DNA of 51,013 nt from an uncultured Alteromonadaceae bacterium (GTDB lineage Bacteria > Pseudomonadota > Gammaproteobacteria > Pseudomonadales > Halieaceae): positions 1 to 51,013 of the forward strand of contig CAJYAI010000014.1 of assembly GCA_913064725.1 (NCBI GenBank), in the 5' to 3' direction. The position numbers and the translations under genes were made by a program. This document shows, piece after piece, positions 16,394 through 24,762 of this stretch. The notes beneath the pieces were generated by a model. The model searched no databases. It was given only the letters and a program-made list of their open reading frames with translations, and had not been told where the DNA came from. Every line of letters starts with the position of its first letter. The stretch's first letter is position 1.

Positions 16394-18700
16394 ATGAAGC
16401 GATACACCGCGCTACTGCTTCTGATCAGTATGCTGATAAATCCGGCCCTAGGATTGCCGATGCCGGCTTATAAAAATGCTGATTTAAGTGACGAGGCACG
16501 ACTTGAGGATTTGCTGAACAGGATGACGCTGGCCGAAAAGATCGGGCAGATGTCTCAATATGTAGGACCAAAGCACATTGCCCGTTCCGAGAAAAATTTG
16601 ACTCTGGAGGAGATGAAAGCCAGTGATGCGTTTGGCATGTACCCCAGCCTGCACTCCTCACAAATCCCGGACGTCATAAGAGCTGGCAGGATAGGTTCTT
16701 TTTTACATGTCACCGACCCTGAGGAAGCAAACCTCTTACAGCGTTATGCGAGTGAGAGCCGCCTGGGCATTCCATTATTGATTGGCATCGATGCCATACA
16801 CGGTAACGGTTTGGTTCGAGGTGCCACCATTTATCCCTCACCCATCACTATGGCCAGTAGCTGGAATCTGGATTTAGTTAGACAGTCCTCGGTTGAGACT
16901 GCGCGCGAAGTCAGGGTAAGCGGGTCCCAATGGACGTTTACACCGAATATTGATATTGCGAGAGATCCGCGCTGGGGGCGGGTCGGCGAGACCTTCGGGG
17001 AAGATGACTTTCTGGTGGCTGAAATGGGCGTCGCCGTCATTGAGGGTCTGCAGCAGGGAAATTTCGATGAAGAGGATCAGGTGTTAGCTACAGCTAAGCA
17101 CTTTATTGCAGGCGGTGATCCAAGTAATGGACTGAACTTGTCGCCCATGGACCTATCGATCCGCTCGCTTCGTGAGGATCACTTCCCGCCTTTTGAGCGC
17201 GCTATCAACGCGGGCGTTTTTTCGGTAATGGCTGCACATAATGAGGTGAATGGCGTGCCGGCGCATGCCAACCATTTTTTGCTCTCAGAGGTCTTGCGTG
17301 ACGAATGGGGCTTTGGGGGCTTCGTTGTAAGTGACTGGATGGATGTCGAGCGCTTACACACCTATCACCGCACTGCGGAAAACTTTAAGGAGGCGGTGTA
17401 CCAGAGTGTTAGTGCCGGTATCGATATGCACATGCACGGTCCAAAGTTTTTTGACCCGTTGCGTCAGCTGGTCACAAATGACCGAATCAGTGAGACAAGA
17501 ATTGACGCTGCGGTAAGACCAATATTGCTCGCCAAGTTCCGACTCGGTTTATTTGAGAGCGCACAGGTCGACCTATCCGACGTAAAAACTGTCATGTTCA
17601 ATGAAGAACATCAGCAAACTGCACTGCGGCTGGCAAGACAGGGCATCGTGTTGCTGAAAAATGATGCCAATACCTTACCTCTCTCCGCGGGCACACGCGT
17701 CTTTGTCACGGGCCCTAACGCTGATAATCACTCGCTGATGGGCGACTGGGTGTTGCGGCAACCCGAGGAAAATATTACGACGGTCATTGAAGGCTTGAGA
17801 GAGGTTGGTAGCGCGATTGCAGAGATTGATTACTTCGACCTTGAGGGTACCGTAAAAAATATTGAGCCGGATATGATTGCGACGGCAGCGAAGCGGGCTG
17901 AATCGGCCGATGTGGCTATCGTGGTCGTCGGAGGTAACCCCCTACGATACGAGCGCAAAGAGAAAACGTCGGGCGAGAACGTTGCTCGAAGTTCAATTGG
18001 TCTATTTGGACAGCAACTAGCCCTAGTGCAGGCAATTCATGCCACAGGTGTGCCTACGGTTGTGGTTTTGATTAACGGTAGGCCGCTAGCAGAACCGTGG
18101 ATTACCGAAAACGTATCTGCACTGCTAGAAGCCTGGGAGCCCGGTGCATTGGGCGGTAGGGCGCTTGCTGAAATACTTTTTGGGCACGTCAACCCCAGTG
18201 GCAAAATGCCCATTACGGTGCCTTACTCAGCAGGACATCTGAAAGCCTTTTACAACCACAAACCTACGGCTAGGGTTCGTAAATATGTTGATGCGCCTAG
18301 TCACAATCTGTATGAGTTTGGTGACGGCTTGAGCTACACGGACTTCGCCTACTCGGGCGCTCAATTATCGTCCTCAACGGTGTCAGTGGGTGAGTCGACA
18401 CGACTCTCTGTGGTGGTGGAGAACGTAGGTGAGCTACCTGGCGATGAGGTTGTGCAACTGTATGTTCGCGACAATTTTTCCGCTGTAACGCGACCAGTGA
18501 AGGAGCTCAAGGGATTTCAGCGCGTTTCACTGACGCCGGGTGAGGCGCAAGTGGTTCACTTTGACATTACCTCTGAGGCGCTTGGTTACTTCGGTATCGA
18601 CATGTCGTGGCAGGTTGAACCCGGTGACTTCAGCATCATGGTTGGTGGATCTTCCCGGAGTCCCGAACTTGAAACGGTCACACTGCGGGTTATGCCGTAG
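16394..18700 (+). CDS. Secreted GH3 beta-glycosidase, BglX-like
   Basis: The protein has 768 residues from ATG 16394, where a signal peptide begins (M-K-R-Y-T-A-L-L-L-L..A-L-G). Earlier in-frame ATGs at 16298 and 16355 would bury it. It has the full GH3 architecture. The N-terminal (alpha/beta)8 domain carries G-I-D-A-I-H-G-N, D-P-R-W-G-R-V-G-E-T-F-G-E-D, A-K-H-F-I-A-G-G and the nucleophile Asp314 in V-V-S-D-W-M-D. The alpha/beta sandwich has L-L-K-N-D-A-N-T-L-P-L and V-V-V-G-G-N. The C-terminal FN3-like domain ends near residue 768. The size and motifs match periplasmic beta-glucosidases or xylosidases of the BglX type, acting exo on oligosaccharides. In this locus it would finish desulfated oligomers. 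Exact sugar specificity is not readable from sequence. Confidence 0.93.
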   Translation: MKRYTALLLLISMLINPALGLPMPAYKNADLSDEARLEDLLNRMTLAEKIGQMSQYVGPKHIARSEKNLTLEEMKASDAFGMYPSLHSSQIPDVIRAGRIGSFLHVTDPEEANLLQRYASESRLGIPLLIGIDAIHGNGLVRGATIYPSPITMASSWNLDLVRQSSVETAREVRVSGSQWTFTPNIDIARDPRWGRVGETFGEDDFLVAEMGVAVIEGLQQGNFDEEDQVLATAKHFIAGGDPSNGLNLSPMDLSIRSLREDHFPPFERAINAGVFSVMAAHNEVNGVPAHANHFLLSEVLRDEWGFGGFVVSDWMDVERLHTYHRTAENFKEAVYQSVSAGIDMHMHGPKFFDPLRQLVTNDRISETRIDAAVRPILLAKFRLGLFESAQVDLSDVKTVMFNEEHQQTALRLARQGIVLLKNDANTLPLSAGTRVFVTGPNADNHSLMGDWVLRQPEENITTVIEGLREVGSAIAEIDYFDLEGTVKNIEPDMIATAAKRAESADVAIVVVGGNPLRYERKEKTSGENVARSSIGLFGQQLALVQAIHATGVPTVVVLINGRPLAEPWITENVSALLEAWEPGALGGRALAEILFGHVNPSGKMPITVPYSAGHLKAFYNHKPTARVRKYVDAPSHNLYEFGDGLSYTDFAYSGAQLSSSTVSVGESTRLSVVVENVGELPGDEVVQLYVRDNFSAVTRPVKELKGFQRVSLTPGEAQVVHFDITSEALGYFGIDMSWQVEPGDFSIMVGGSSRSPELETVTLRVMP

Positions 18701-18790
18701 TGATGCGGTCAAATTGGACGCTGTGACTCAACTTGTGCGCGGATATACGTTAACGCCTGTCAATCAAGGGATTCTCTAAAGGGCTTGCAT

Positions 18791-20206
18791 ATGTTCTCTC
18801 CAGAAAAGCTAATAATCGGCAGTGTTGTGGCTCTTTCGACAGTCTATGCGGTTGCACAGGCGGACGATGTTGTAGCGTCGGATAATCAGAATATTTTGGT
18901 GATTATCGTTGATGACTTGAGAGCCGATCTAGGCATCTACGGAGATTCGCAGGCTAATACGCCTCATATTGACGACTTGGCTCAGCGCGGTATTGTGTTC
19001 GACAGAGCCTACGCACATCAGGCTATTTGTGCCCCGTCGAGAGCATCGCTGCTCACTGGACTCAGACCGAAAACCACCGGAATCAGGCGCCTCGACCAGC
19101 CAGTGTCTGAGTGGGTTCCCGACGTACCGACACTTAACAAAACATTTAAGAACGCGGGTTATAAGACACTTGCCTTTGGTAAGGTTTACCACCACCTTGA
19201 CGATGACCTTGAGGGCTGGAGCCAACCCCCAATTGATCACGAGCCCGCCATGCGAATGCGGCGAAAGGAGCCCGGCCAACCTAATCCTGTAGTCGATATT
19301 GTGGCGTCAGATCAAGGGCTGCCTGATCGACTTAATATCGAGCAGGCGCGTGCCGCACTTGTATCACTATCTTCAAGCGAAACACCTTTCTTCATGGCCG
19401 TAGGGACACACAAACCCCACTTGCCCTTTAGGGTCCCGCAATCTGCATGGGACGCAACGCCTCAAAAGAAGTCCATCTCGCAGGCATTGCAAAAACCGCC
19501 TAAAGGCGCACCGCCCTGGTCGGTCGTCGCTTACGAAATTTGGAACTACGATAACCTGCCGAAGAAACCAGGCCCCATGACTCCCGCACAGACCCAACGC
19601 CTGCGTCGTGCTTATGCGGCCTCGATTACTTATGTGGACAGATTAATAGGAGATCTACTGCAAACGTTAGATGAGACCGGACTATCTGACGATACGCTGA
19701 TCGTGCTGTGGAGTGACCACGGGTACAAGTTGGGTGAATACGGAGCTTGGTCAAAACACACTACACATGAGGTCGATCTAAAAATTCCGTTGATTGTTGT
19801 TGCACCTCAATCGATGCCGCAGGCCTCTCGCAGCCTTGTGATTGTCGAAACGGTGGATATCTACCCAACGATCCTCGACTTTGCGGGGATAGAGCATCCC
19901 AATCATCTCGAGGGCGCTTCATTTAAGGGCGTCGTATTGGGTCAAACCGATGTGGCAAAAAAGGCGGCTTATTCCGAAATTACGCGCTGGGTATCCGGGG
20001 TCAAGTTGCGAGGACAGTCGGTAAGGAATGATCGATATCGCTATACCGCTTGGGTTTCAGTGACCTCAGGTGAAATAGTGTCCAGAGAACTCTATGACCA
20101 TCGTACCGAATTACTGCCAACGCTTAATCTTGCGGATAATAAAAAGCTGGCACTTGTTTTGGACTCGCTTGAGGCGTTGCGCTTTCAGCATTGGCACGGT
20201 TCGTAG
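18791..20206 (+). CDS. Secreted sulfatase, iduronate-2-sulfatase-like (S1_7-like), enzyme 3
   Basis: The protein has 471 residues. ATG 18791 follows AAAGGG, and TTG 18785 is only 6 bases earlier. The signal peptide ends near A-V-A-Q-A. The maturation motif is C80-A-P-S-R-A-S-L-L-T-G. The start V-I-I-V-D-D-L-R-A-D-L-G-I-Y-G-D, the G-L-R-P-K-T-T-G stretch and F-G-K-V-Y-H-H (His where many sulfatases have Trp-His) are typical of iduronate-2-sulfatase-like enzymes. The motifs V-G-T-H-K-P-H-L-P-F and W-S-D-H-G-Y-K-L-G-E complete the active site. The family suggests a 2-O-sulfate on a uronic acid or related sugar; this is an inference. It lies 90 bp after the GH3 gene. Confidence 0.93.
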   Translation: MFSPEKLIIGSVVALSTVYAVAQADDVVASDNQNILVIIVDDLRADLGIYGDSQANTPHIDDLAQRGIVFDRAYAHQAICAPSRASLLTGLRPKTTGIRRLDQPVSEWVPDVPTLNKTFKNAGYKTLAFGKVYHHLDDDLEGWSQPPIDHEPAMRMRRKEPGQPNPVVDIVASDQGLPDRLNIEQARAALVSLSSSETPFFMAVGTHKPHLPFRVPQSAWDATPQKKSISQALQKPPKGAPPWSVVAYEIWNYDNLPKKPGPMTPAQTQRLRRAYAASITYVDRLIGDLLQTLDETGLSDDTLIVLWSDHGYKLGEYGAWSKHTTHEVDLKIPLIVVAPQSMPQASRSLVIVETVDIYPTILDFAGIEHPNHLEGASFKGVVLGQTDVAKKAAYSEITRWVSGVKLRGQSVRNDRYRYTAWVSVTSGEIVSRELYDHRTELLPTLNLADNKKLALVLDSLEALRFQHWHGS

Positions 20207-20234
20207 ACATGCAAAGGATCCTGACATTAGCTAA

Positions 20235-20242
20235 AACGCGTT
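20235..20242. promoter_or_regulatory. AACGCGTT palindrome before sulfatase 4 (candidate operator)
   Basis: The 8-bp palindrome sits in the 97-bp gap between sulfatases 3 and 4, 62 bp before the start codon. It is identical to the one before the LacI-type gene, allowing a separate regulated promoter for the last sulfatase. The assignment is speculative. Confidence 0.3.
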
Positions 20243-20303
20243 CGAAACGCACTCATCAAGTAACGATACCTGCTAATAGACCCAAGCATCGGGGCCAAAA
20301 ATA

Positions 20304-21794
20304 ATGAGACTGGCTAAACATAGAGTTCTTCAGTTATTGCTTTTTGTGGCGTGCGCCAAGCTCTTAGGTTGCTCGCAATCGATGACTGACTTGAGCGAGT
20401 TAGTGCCCCGTGAAACGACTTTGTCTGAACAGCCCCCGGCTGTTCTGGGAAGCCGTCAGCACCAATCGCAGCCGAACATCGTCATTTTTCTCGCTGATGA
20501 CATGACTTGGCACGACGTGGGTGTCTATCAGAGGCTGACGAGCTCATTAGTGGGTGCTGATAACACTCCGAATATCGATCAGTTGGCAAGTGAAGGCGTC
20601 GTTTTTGAACGTGCCTTTACCGCTACAGCGATGTGTTCAGTGGCACGGCATCAAATTTATACGGGATTGTACCCTGTTCGAAGCGGCGGTTATGGAAACC
20701 ATTCACGTGTTTACGCGGATACAAAGAGCATTGTCAGTTACTTTTCAGAACACGGGTATGCGGTGGCACTGGCTGGCAAATCTCACGTGTATCCCCGCCA
20801 CGTATTTTCGTTTACAAAAGCAGGAGGTGAAAACAAAGGCCCCGCCGGCGAGACCACCTTTGGTATTGCAAAAACTAGGGCGTTCTTAGACGATATTGGA
20901 CAAGCACCTTTTGTGCTCGTTGTGGCGTCAAGTAACCCGCATATCCCATGGAATCGTGGTAACGCGAAAAACTATCCTCCAGCCAATATTACGGTGCCGC
21001 CGTATCTGCGTGATTCGCCCGAATTAAGAGCCAAATTATCTTCTTATTTGGCAGAGGTCGCCGAGCTAGATCGAGAGGTAGGTTTGATTGATGAGGAGCT
21101 TGATAAGAGAGGATTGACCGACAACACCATTTTCGTATTTTCATCCGAGCACGGAAGCGATCTGCCCTTTGCAAAATGGACGGGCTACGATGCGGGTGTG
21201 AGGGTGGCTTTGGTTGTTCGGTGGCCCAATAAGATAAGCCCAGGTATTTCTTCAGCGATCGTGGAGTCAGTCGATCTGCTTCCAACGCTCATGGAGCTAT
21301 CTGTCAATGAGGTCCCAGCGGGTTTAGACGGTCGCAGTTTTTCATCGCTGTTAAGCGGTGCTGGCGAAACCCATAAAGAGTTCGCCGTCGGCCTGCAAAC
21401 GAGCAAAAACATTCACAATGGCGTCCCATATCCGATCAGGTGGGTGCGCACAGAGCGCTATAAACTGATTGAAAATCTCCTTCCTGAGACCCAGTTTTCA
21501 AGCTTCACAACGGCGAGTGCCTGGTTTCAGCAGGAGCTTGCAGATGAGGTGGGAGCGGGTACCGACCGTTATTTGAGGTATCTAAACAGACCAAGGCATG
21601 AGTTTTATGACCTTGAGCGAGATCCGTTCGAATTACATAATTTAGCGGGACAGCTCAATGCCTCGCAGACAAGCGAGCTGGAGCGAATGCAGACGCATTT
21701 AAATCAGTGGATGCGTGAACAAAATGACCAAGGCGTTCAAACTGAGATGGCGGTGTGCCAGCGAAAAGGCTTTTCTCACAGAGGATGTCCTTAG
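20304..21794 (+). CDS. Sulfatase lipoprotein, sulfamidase-like (S1_8-like), with C-S-V-A-R motif, enzyme 4
   Basis: The protein has 496 residues. ATG 20304 starts a lipoprotein signal (L-L-L-F-V-A-C-A-K-L-L-G-C), so this enzyme is membrane-anchored, unlike the other three. It opens I-V-I-F-L-A-D-D-M-T-W. The maturation site reads M-C-S-V-A-R-H-Q-I-Y-T-G-L-Y-P-V-R-S-G: the context is that of sulfamidase-like S1_8 enzymes, but the +2 residue is Val, not Pro or Ala. Other active-site segments are A-G-K-S-H-V-Y-P, S-S-N-P-H-I-P-W and S-S-E-H-G-S-D-L-P-F-A-K-W. The family acts on N- or O-sulfate of hexosamines and other sugars. Either the formylglycine generator tolerates the variant or the enzyme is altered in activity. 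Confidence 0.9.
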   Translation: MRLAKHRVLQLLLFVACAKLLGCSQSMTDLSELVPRETTLSEQPPAVLGSRQHQSQPNIVIFLADDMTWHDVGVYQRLTSSLVGADNTPNIDQLASEGVVFERAFTATAMCSVARHQIYTGLYPVRSGGYGNHSRVYADTKSIVSYFSEHGYAVALAGKSHVYPRHVFSFTKAGGENKGPAGETTFGIAKTRAFLDDIGQAPFVLVVASSNPHIPWNRGNAKNYPPANITVPPYLRDSPELRAKLSSYLAEVAELDREVGLIDEELDKRGLTDNTIFVFSSEHGSDLPFAKWTGYDAGVRVALVVRWPNKISPGISSAIVESVDLLPTLMELSVNEVPAGLDGRSFSSLLSGAGETHKEFAVGLQTSKNIHNGVPYPIRWVRTERYKLIENLLPETQFSSFTTASAWFQQELADEVGAGTDRYLRYLNRPRHEFYDLERDPFELHNLAGQLNASQTSELERMQTHLNQWMREQNDQGVQTEMAVCQRKGFSHRGCP

Positions 21795-21891
21795 CGGCGG
21801 GATGCTACCGTTTTATTGCTCTATAGATTTTAAGATGGCAGCCTTAGAACGATGACTTTGACAGCATGACCAATTGACGCTGACATAAAAA

Positions 21892-21917
21892 AGCCCGCTT
21901 CTGGCGGACTTTCTTGT
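21892..21917. terminator. Imperfect hairpin at the 3' end of the glycan locus
   Basis: AGCCCGC and GCGGACT pair with one C-A mismatch. On the plus strand TTTCTT follows, and on the minus strand a T6 run follows. It could end transcription of sulfatase 4 from the left and also act on minus-strand transcripts. Confidence 0.5.
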
Positions 21918-21929
21918 GGTTTTCAAGAC

Positions 21930-22072
21930 CAGCCAGCTTGCCTTCAATCGCCATTGCCTCTGGCGATTGAACCCTTAGGGCGCCATCGCTGTGCTCTGGC
22001 GGACTAAACGCTCCTGTCGTACCGTTCTTCAACAGGCCTTGCCATTCCGAGAGTGTGGTAAACCTCTAAACA
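21930..22072 (-). repeat. Dispersed tRNA-Val-derived repeat, copy A (most degenerate)
   Basis: This copy contains the hairpin TCAATCGCCA / TGGCGATTGA (21944-21953 and 21961-21970) and the GGCGGACTAAACGCTCC block shared with copies at about 30.3, 34.3 and 42.7 kb. The tRNA 3'-end match is reduced to GACCAGCCAGCTT on one side and a decayed T-arm on the other. The inserted element spans about 21940-22027. As in copy C, GTGTGGTAAACCTC precedes a terminator. Confidence 0.75.
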
Positions 22073-22098
22073 CAAAAAAGCCCGCACATGGCGGGCTT
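22073..22098 (-). terminator. Rho-independent terminator of the choice-of-anchor-I gene
   Basis: Read on the minus strand, AGCCCGC / GCGGGCT (7-bp stem, 5-nt loop) is followed by six T, 18 bp past the stop codon of the gene at 22116-24533. Confidence 0.85.
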
Positions 22099-22115
22099 GT
22101 GGCCTACGGATCTAT

Positions 22116-24533
22116 TTAGAGTACGGTAACACTGTATACACTCAGCGTGCCTGATACCTCATTAGATACTAAGAGATACATTTCACCGTCTTGAGTGATG
22201 AACTTGATATCCTCCGGACCTAACGGACCCGCTAAATTAGCTTCGACGGCGGCGTTGTCTGCGTTGAAATCGCGCGGATTTATATATTGCACGAACTCAG
22301 CGCTTTGAGGATTCGTAATGTTGTAAACCATTACACCACCGACTCGCTCTAGGGCGATGAAGGCAAACGTGTTGTCGTTAATGACTGCTATCTCAACAGC
22401 TTCAGGCTCGGGACCCTTAGCATCGGAGCGAGAGTCACCATCGTTTTCATCATTACTTGCGTTGAAAGATGAACCCAACTGCTGGGCTGTAATGACTTCA
22501 AAATCGCTGCCACTGTCAAAAACAGGTCTCCCTGTATCCATATTCCAAATCGTGAACGATCGAGCGCCATACGAGTAGAGGTTCTCATACACGCAGCCAT
22601 CGACCGCGTTTTCGTTACTGTCAATGGGTTGGCCCGTGACAGGAAGCGATGAACAGGATTCCGGATCAACCAGTCCTAAATCGGTCATGACAAGAAGTCT
22701 GCCGAGGTTTTCGTTATCCTGAAATCCAGTGCCGAGCTTTTCTTTGAGTTCGTCAGTGAACTGTGTTGCCACGAGATCTTTTATCCGAATCTCATCTATA
22801 TAGTCACCGGAGTCTGACTCGTACTCTCTGCCATCTCCCTCATTAGCTGTAACAAGGTAAGTGGTGCCATTGACTTCATAGGCATCGAATCCGTCGGGCT
22901 GATAGGTGCCAAATACTGACCAATTTCTAATATTGACTCGATCATCTTTATCGCTTGCATCAATTTCGTTACCCGGAAGACTGTAGTCCTTGAAACCTAA
23001 GCCAAATACTTCGGTCACTTCCGCTGTGGCCAAATCAATAACGGCGACTGCATTGTTCTCCTGTAGCGTCGCATAGGCAGTCCCGCCGTCGGCTGAGAAG
23101 GCGACAAATTCAGGCTCCAGGTCCTGTGCCACGGTTATTGCAGTGAAGCTTGCGACGGATGGCACTTCATAAGTTTGTCCCGTATTTATAGTGCCATTTG
23201 TATTAGCTGCGGCTACCCAACTAAAGTCACTGAAACCATCGCCCGTGCCGGTCAGCTGAACAGATTGCCCCACCGGTGTTGATGAACCCTGCACAACATC
23301 CATCTCTGTTGAGGTAACGCCGGCACAAATGCCGGTGGCGTTGCTGATTACTCCCTCATAGCTAAGCAGCATATCGCAGGTGTCATCGGACTGAGAGCCG
23401 ACATCTGGTCCAGGGCCCAACAGTGCGACCCCGTCTGGTGCACCATTTTGAATACCGTTGCTGGGCCGATTTACAACGTATAGGTCTAACCCGCCCGACG
23501 TCGTCTTTGTAAGGTTAGCGAAAGTGTTGCCCGCATACGGGGCGCCATTATTGCCGTTTATCAGCTGAAATCTATAACCGGTAGTATCAAAACCAGCCGG
23601 CGCAGCAAACTCTACAAACTCGCCCGAGTCTGTCCCCTCGTTGTCGTAATGAATTTCATTAATCCAGGGTGTTGATGGAGCCGGCGCCTCAGGTTGAGCA
23701 GCCGTTGCCTTGGGCGAGATGCGGACGGGGCCCGTCAATGTTTTCGTGCCACCGTCATTAAACGCCGTAAAGTCGGCGGTCGCTACTGTAGGTGATTGAA
23801 AGCCACCGGAAACGTCGATGACAGTGATGGTCCCCTCGGGGTCATTAGAATAGTCATCGCTGGGTTCGCCTTCATTCGCCACGACCGCGTAATTGCCGTC
23901 AGGGCTGAATCCGACTTTGTCAGGCAGAGCACCCGCTTTGACAGCAGATACAAAACTAGGGCTACCGCCAGCGACAGAGTAAAAGGCTACGTAACCATCA
24001 TCTTGTTTGGGGTCCGCCTCAATCGCTACGGCCATATAATCGTCGTACACGTCAACGCTGTTGACTCCGCCCAATTCTAGAGGCTCTTCGCTGGTGACAT
24101 TCGCCGCCACGTCTGCAGCGACATCGACGCTGGACGTTACTGCTGGTGAGGTGGGATCTGCCATTCCGACCACGTCAACCTGTTTTAAATTTGAGTTCAC
24201 CAAATACGCTGTTTGTGACGCCGCATGGTAGGCAACGATTTCAGCTGCAGATTCATCGAAGTTATCTGCCAGAGCCGCGGTACTGCCGATTAGCTTCAGC
24301 GATATAGCGGTATTGGCATCCGCGCCATCCGAACCGTCCGCGCCATCCGAACCATCCGAACCATCCGCGCCATCCGCGCCATCCGCGCCATCCGAACCAT
24401 CCGCGCCGGCAGCGCCAGCCGCACCGGCCGGTCCTGCAGCACCATCAGCGCCGTCATCGCATGCCGAGAGCATTAACCCTAGTGACAAAACTAGAGCGAC
24501 GCCTCTTAAATTCGCAAAGAGTGTTTCCATCAT
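22116..24533 (-). CDS. Choice-of-anchor-I lipoprotein with collagen-like segment and inserted lamin-tail domain
   Basis: The protein has 805 residues. The signal ends L-M-L-S-A-C, giving a lipoprotein. Residues 28-72 are a collagen-like run of G-A-D, G-S-D and G-A-A triplets, encoded by a low-complexity 9-bp pattern. From about residue 78 there is a beta-propeller-like choice-of-anchor-I domain (V-G-F-S-P-D-G-N-Y-A-V-V-A-N-E-G-E-P-S-D-D-Y, later L-V-T-A-N-E-G-D-G-R-E-Y and G-P-E-P-E-A-V-E). It is interrupted at about 287-450 by a lamin-tail domain starting W-I-N-E-I-H-Y-D-N-E-G-T-D-S. Family members are exported and their biochemistry is poorly known; some are annotated as phosphatase-like. 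The gene is divergent from a nuclease that has the same lamin-tail domain twice. Confidence 0.88.
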   Translation of the reverse strand: MMETLFANLRGVALVLSLGLMLSACDDGADGAAGPAGAAGAAGADGSDGADGADGADGSDGSDGADGSDGADANTAISLKLIGSTAALADNFDESAAEIVAYHAASQTAYLVNSNLKQVDVVGMADPTSPAVTSSVDVAADVAANVTSEEPLELGGVNSVDVYDDYMAVAIEADPKQDDGYVAFYSVAGGSPSFVSAVKAGALPDKVGFSPDGNYAVVANEGEPSDDYSNDPEGTITVIDVSGGFQSPTVATADFTAFNDGGTKTLTGPVRISPKATAAQPEAPAPSTPWINEIHYDNEGTDSGEFVEFAAPAGFDTTGYRFQLINGNNGAPYAGNTFANLTKTTSGGLDLYVVNRPSNGIQNGAPDGVALLGPGPDVGSQSDDTCDMLLSYEGVISNATGICAGVTSTEMDVVQGSSTPVGQSVQLTGTGDGFSDFSWVAAANTNGTINTGQTYEVPSVASFTAITVAQDLEPEFVAFSADGGTAYATLQENNAVAVIDLATAEVTEVFGLGFKDYSLPGNEIDASDKDDRVNIRNWSVFGTYQPDGFDAYEVNGTTYLVTANEGDGREYESDSGDYIDEIRIKDLVATQFTDELKEKLGTGFQDNENLGRLLVMTDLGLVDPESCSSLPVTGQPIDSNENAVDGCVYENLYSYGARSFTIWNMDTGRPVFDSGSDFEVITAQQLGSSFNASNDENDGDSRSDAKGPEPEAVEIAVINDNTFAFIALERVGGVMVYNITNPQSAEFVQYINPRDFNADNAAVEANLAGPLGPEDIKFITQDGEMYLLVSNEVSGTLSVYSVTVL

Positions 24534-24617
24534 TATCTAACTCCATATTAAGAAATTAACAATCCCAACCCTAAGGCTGTTCTCTCTTCATGAAGATAGG
24601 ATTAAGAAAAAAAGAAT

Positions 24618-24625
24618 AACGCGTT
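24618..24625. promoter_or_regulatory. AACGCGTT palindrome in the divergent LTD-gene promoter region
   Basis: This is the third intergenic copy of the 8-mer, lying between the starts at 24533 (minus) and 24763 (plus). It could link these genes to the LacI-type regulator, but the evidence is only the shared 8-mer. Confidence 0.3.
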
Positions 24626-24762
24626 GCGGTTTCGTGAATTTATTTTGACAACAACGCTACCCCAGTGGTGTGACACGGATTCCTCTGCAATCATGCCGCC
24701 CACGGGTCGCAAGCAAGATCATAGTGGCAACGCTCGTTTCTGAATAATAAAGGCCAACTCCG

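Noticed and set aside
12949-21794. A formylglycine-generating enzyme gene within the sulfatase locus
   Set aside because: None of the genes in the window has the FGE-sulfatase domain; the maturation enzyme must be encoded elsewhere.
24313-24540. A plus-strand open frame of Ser/Pro/Ala triplets
   Set aside because: It is the antisense of the collagen-like Gly-Ala-Asp repeat of the minus-strand lipoprotein and owes its openness to that low-complexity pattern.
24534-24762. Pho box between the LTD genes, which would support phosphate scavenging
   Set aside because: No convincing pair of PhoB half-sites at 11-bp spacing could be found by eye.
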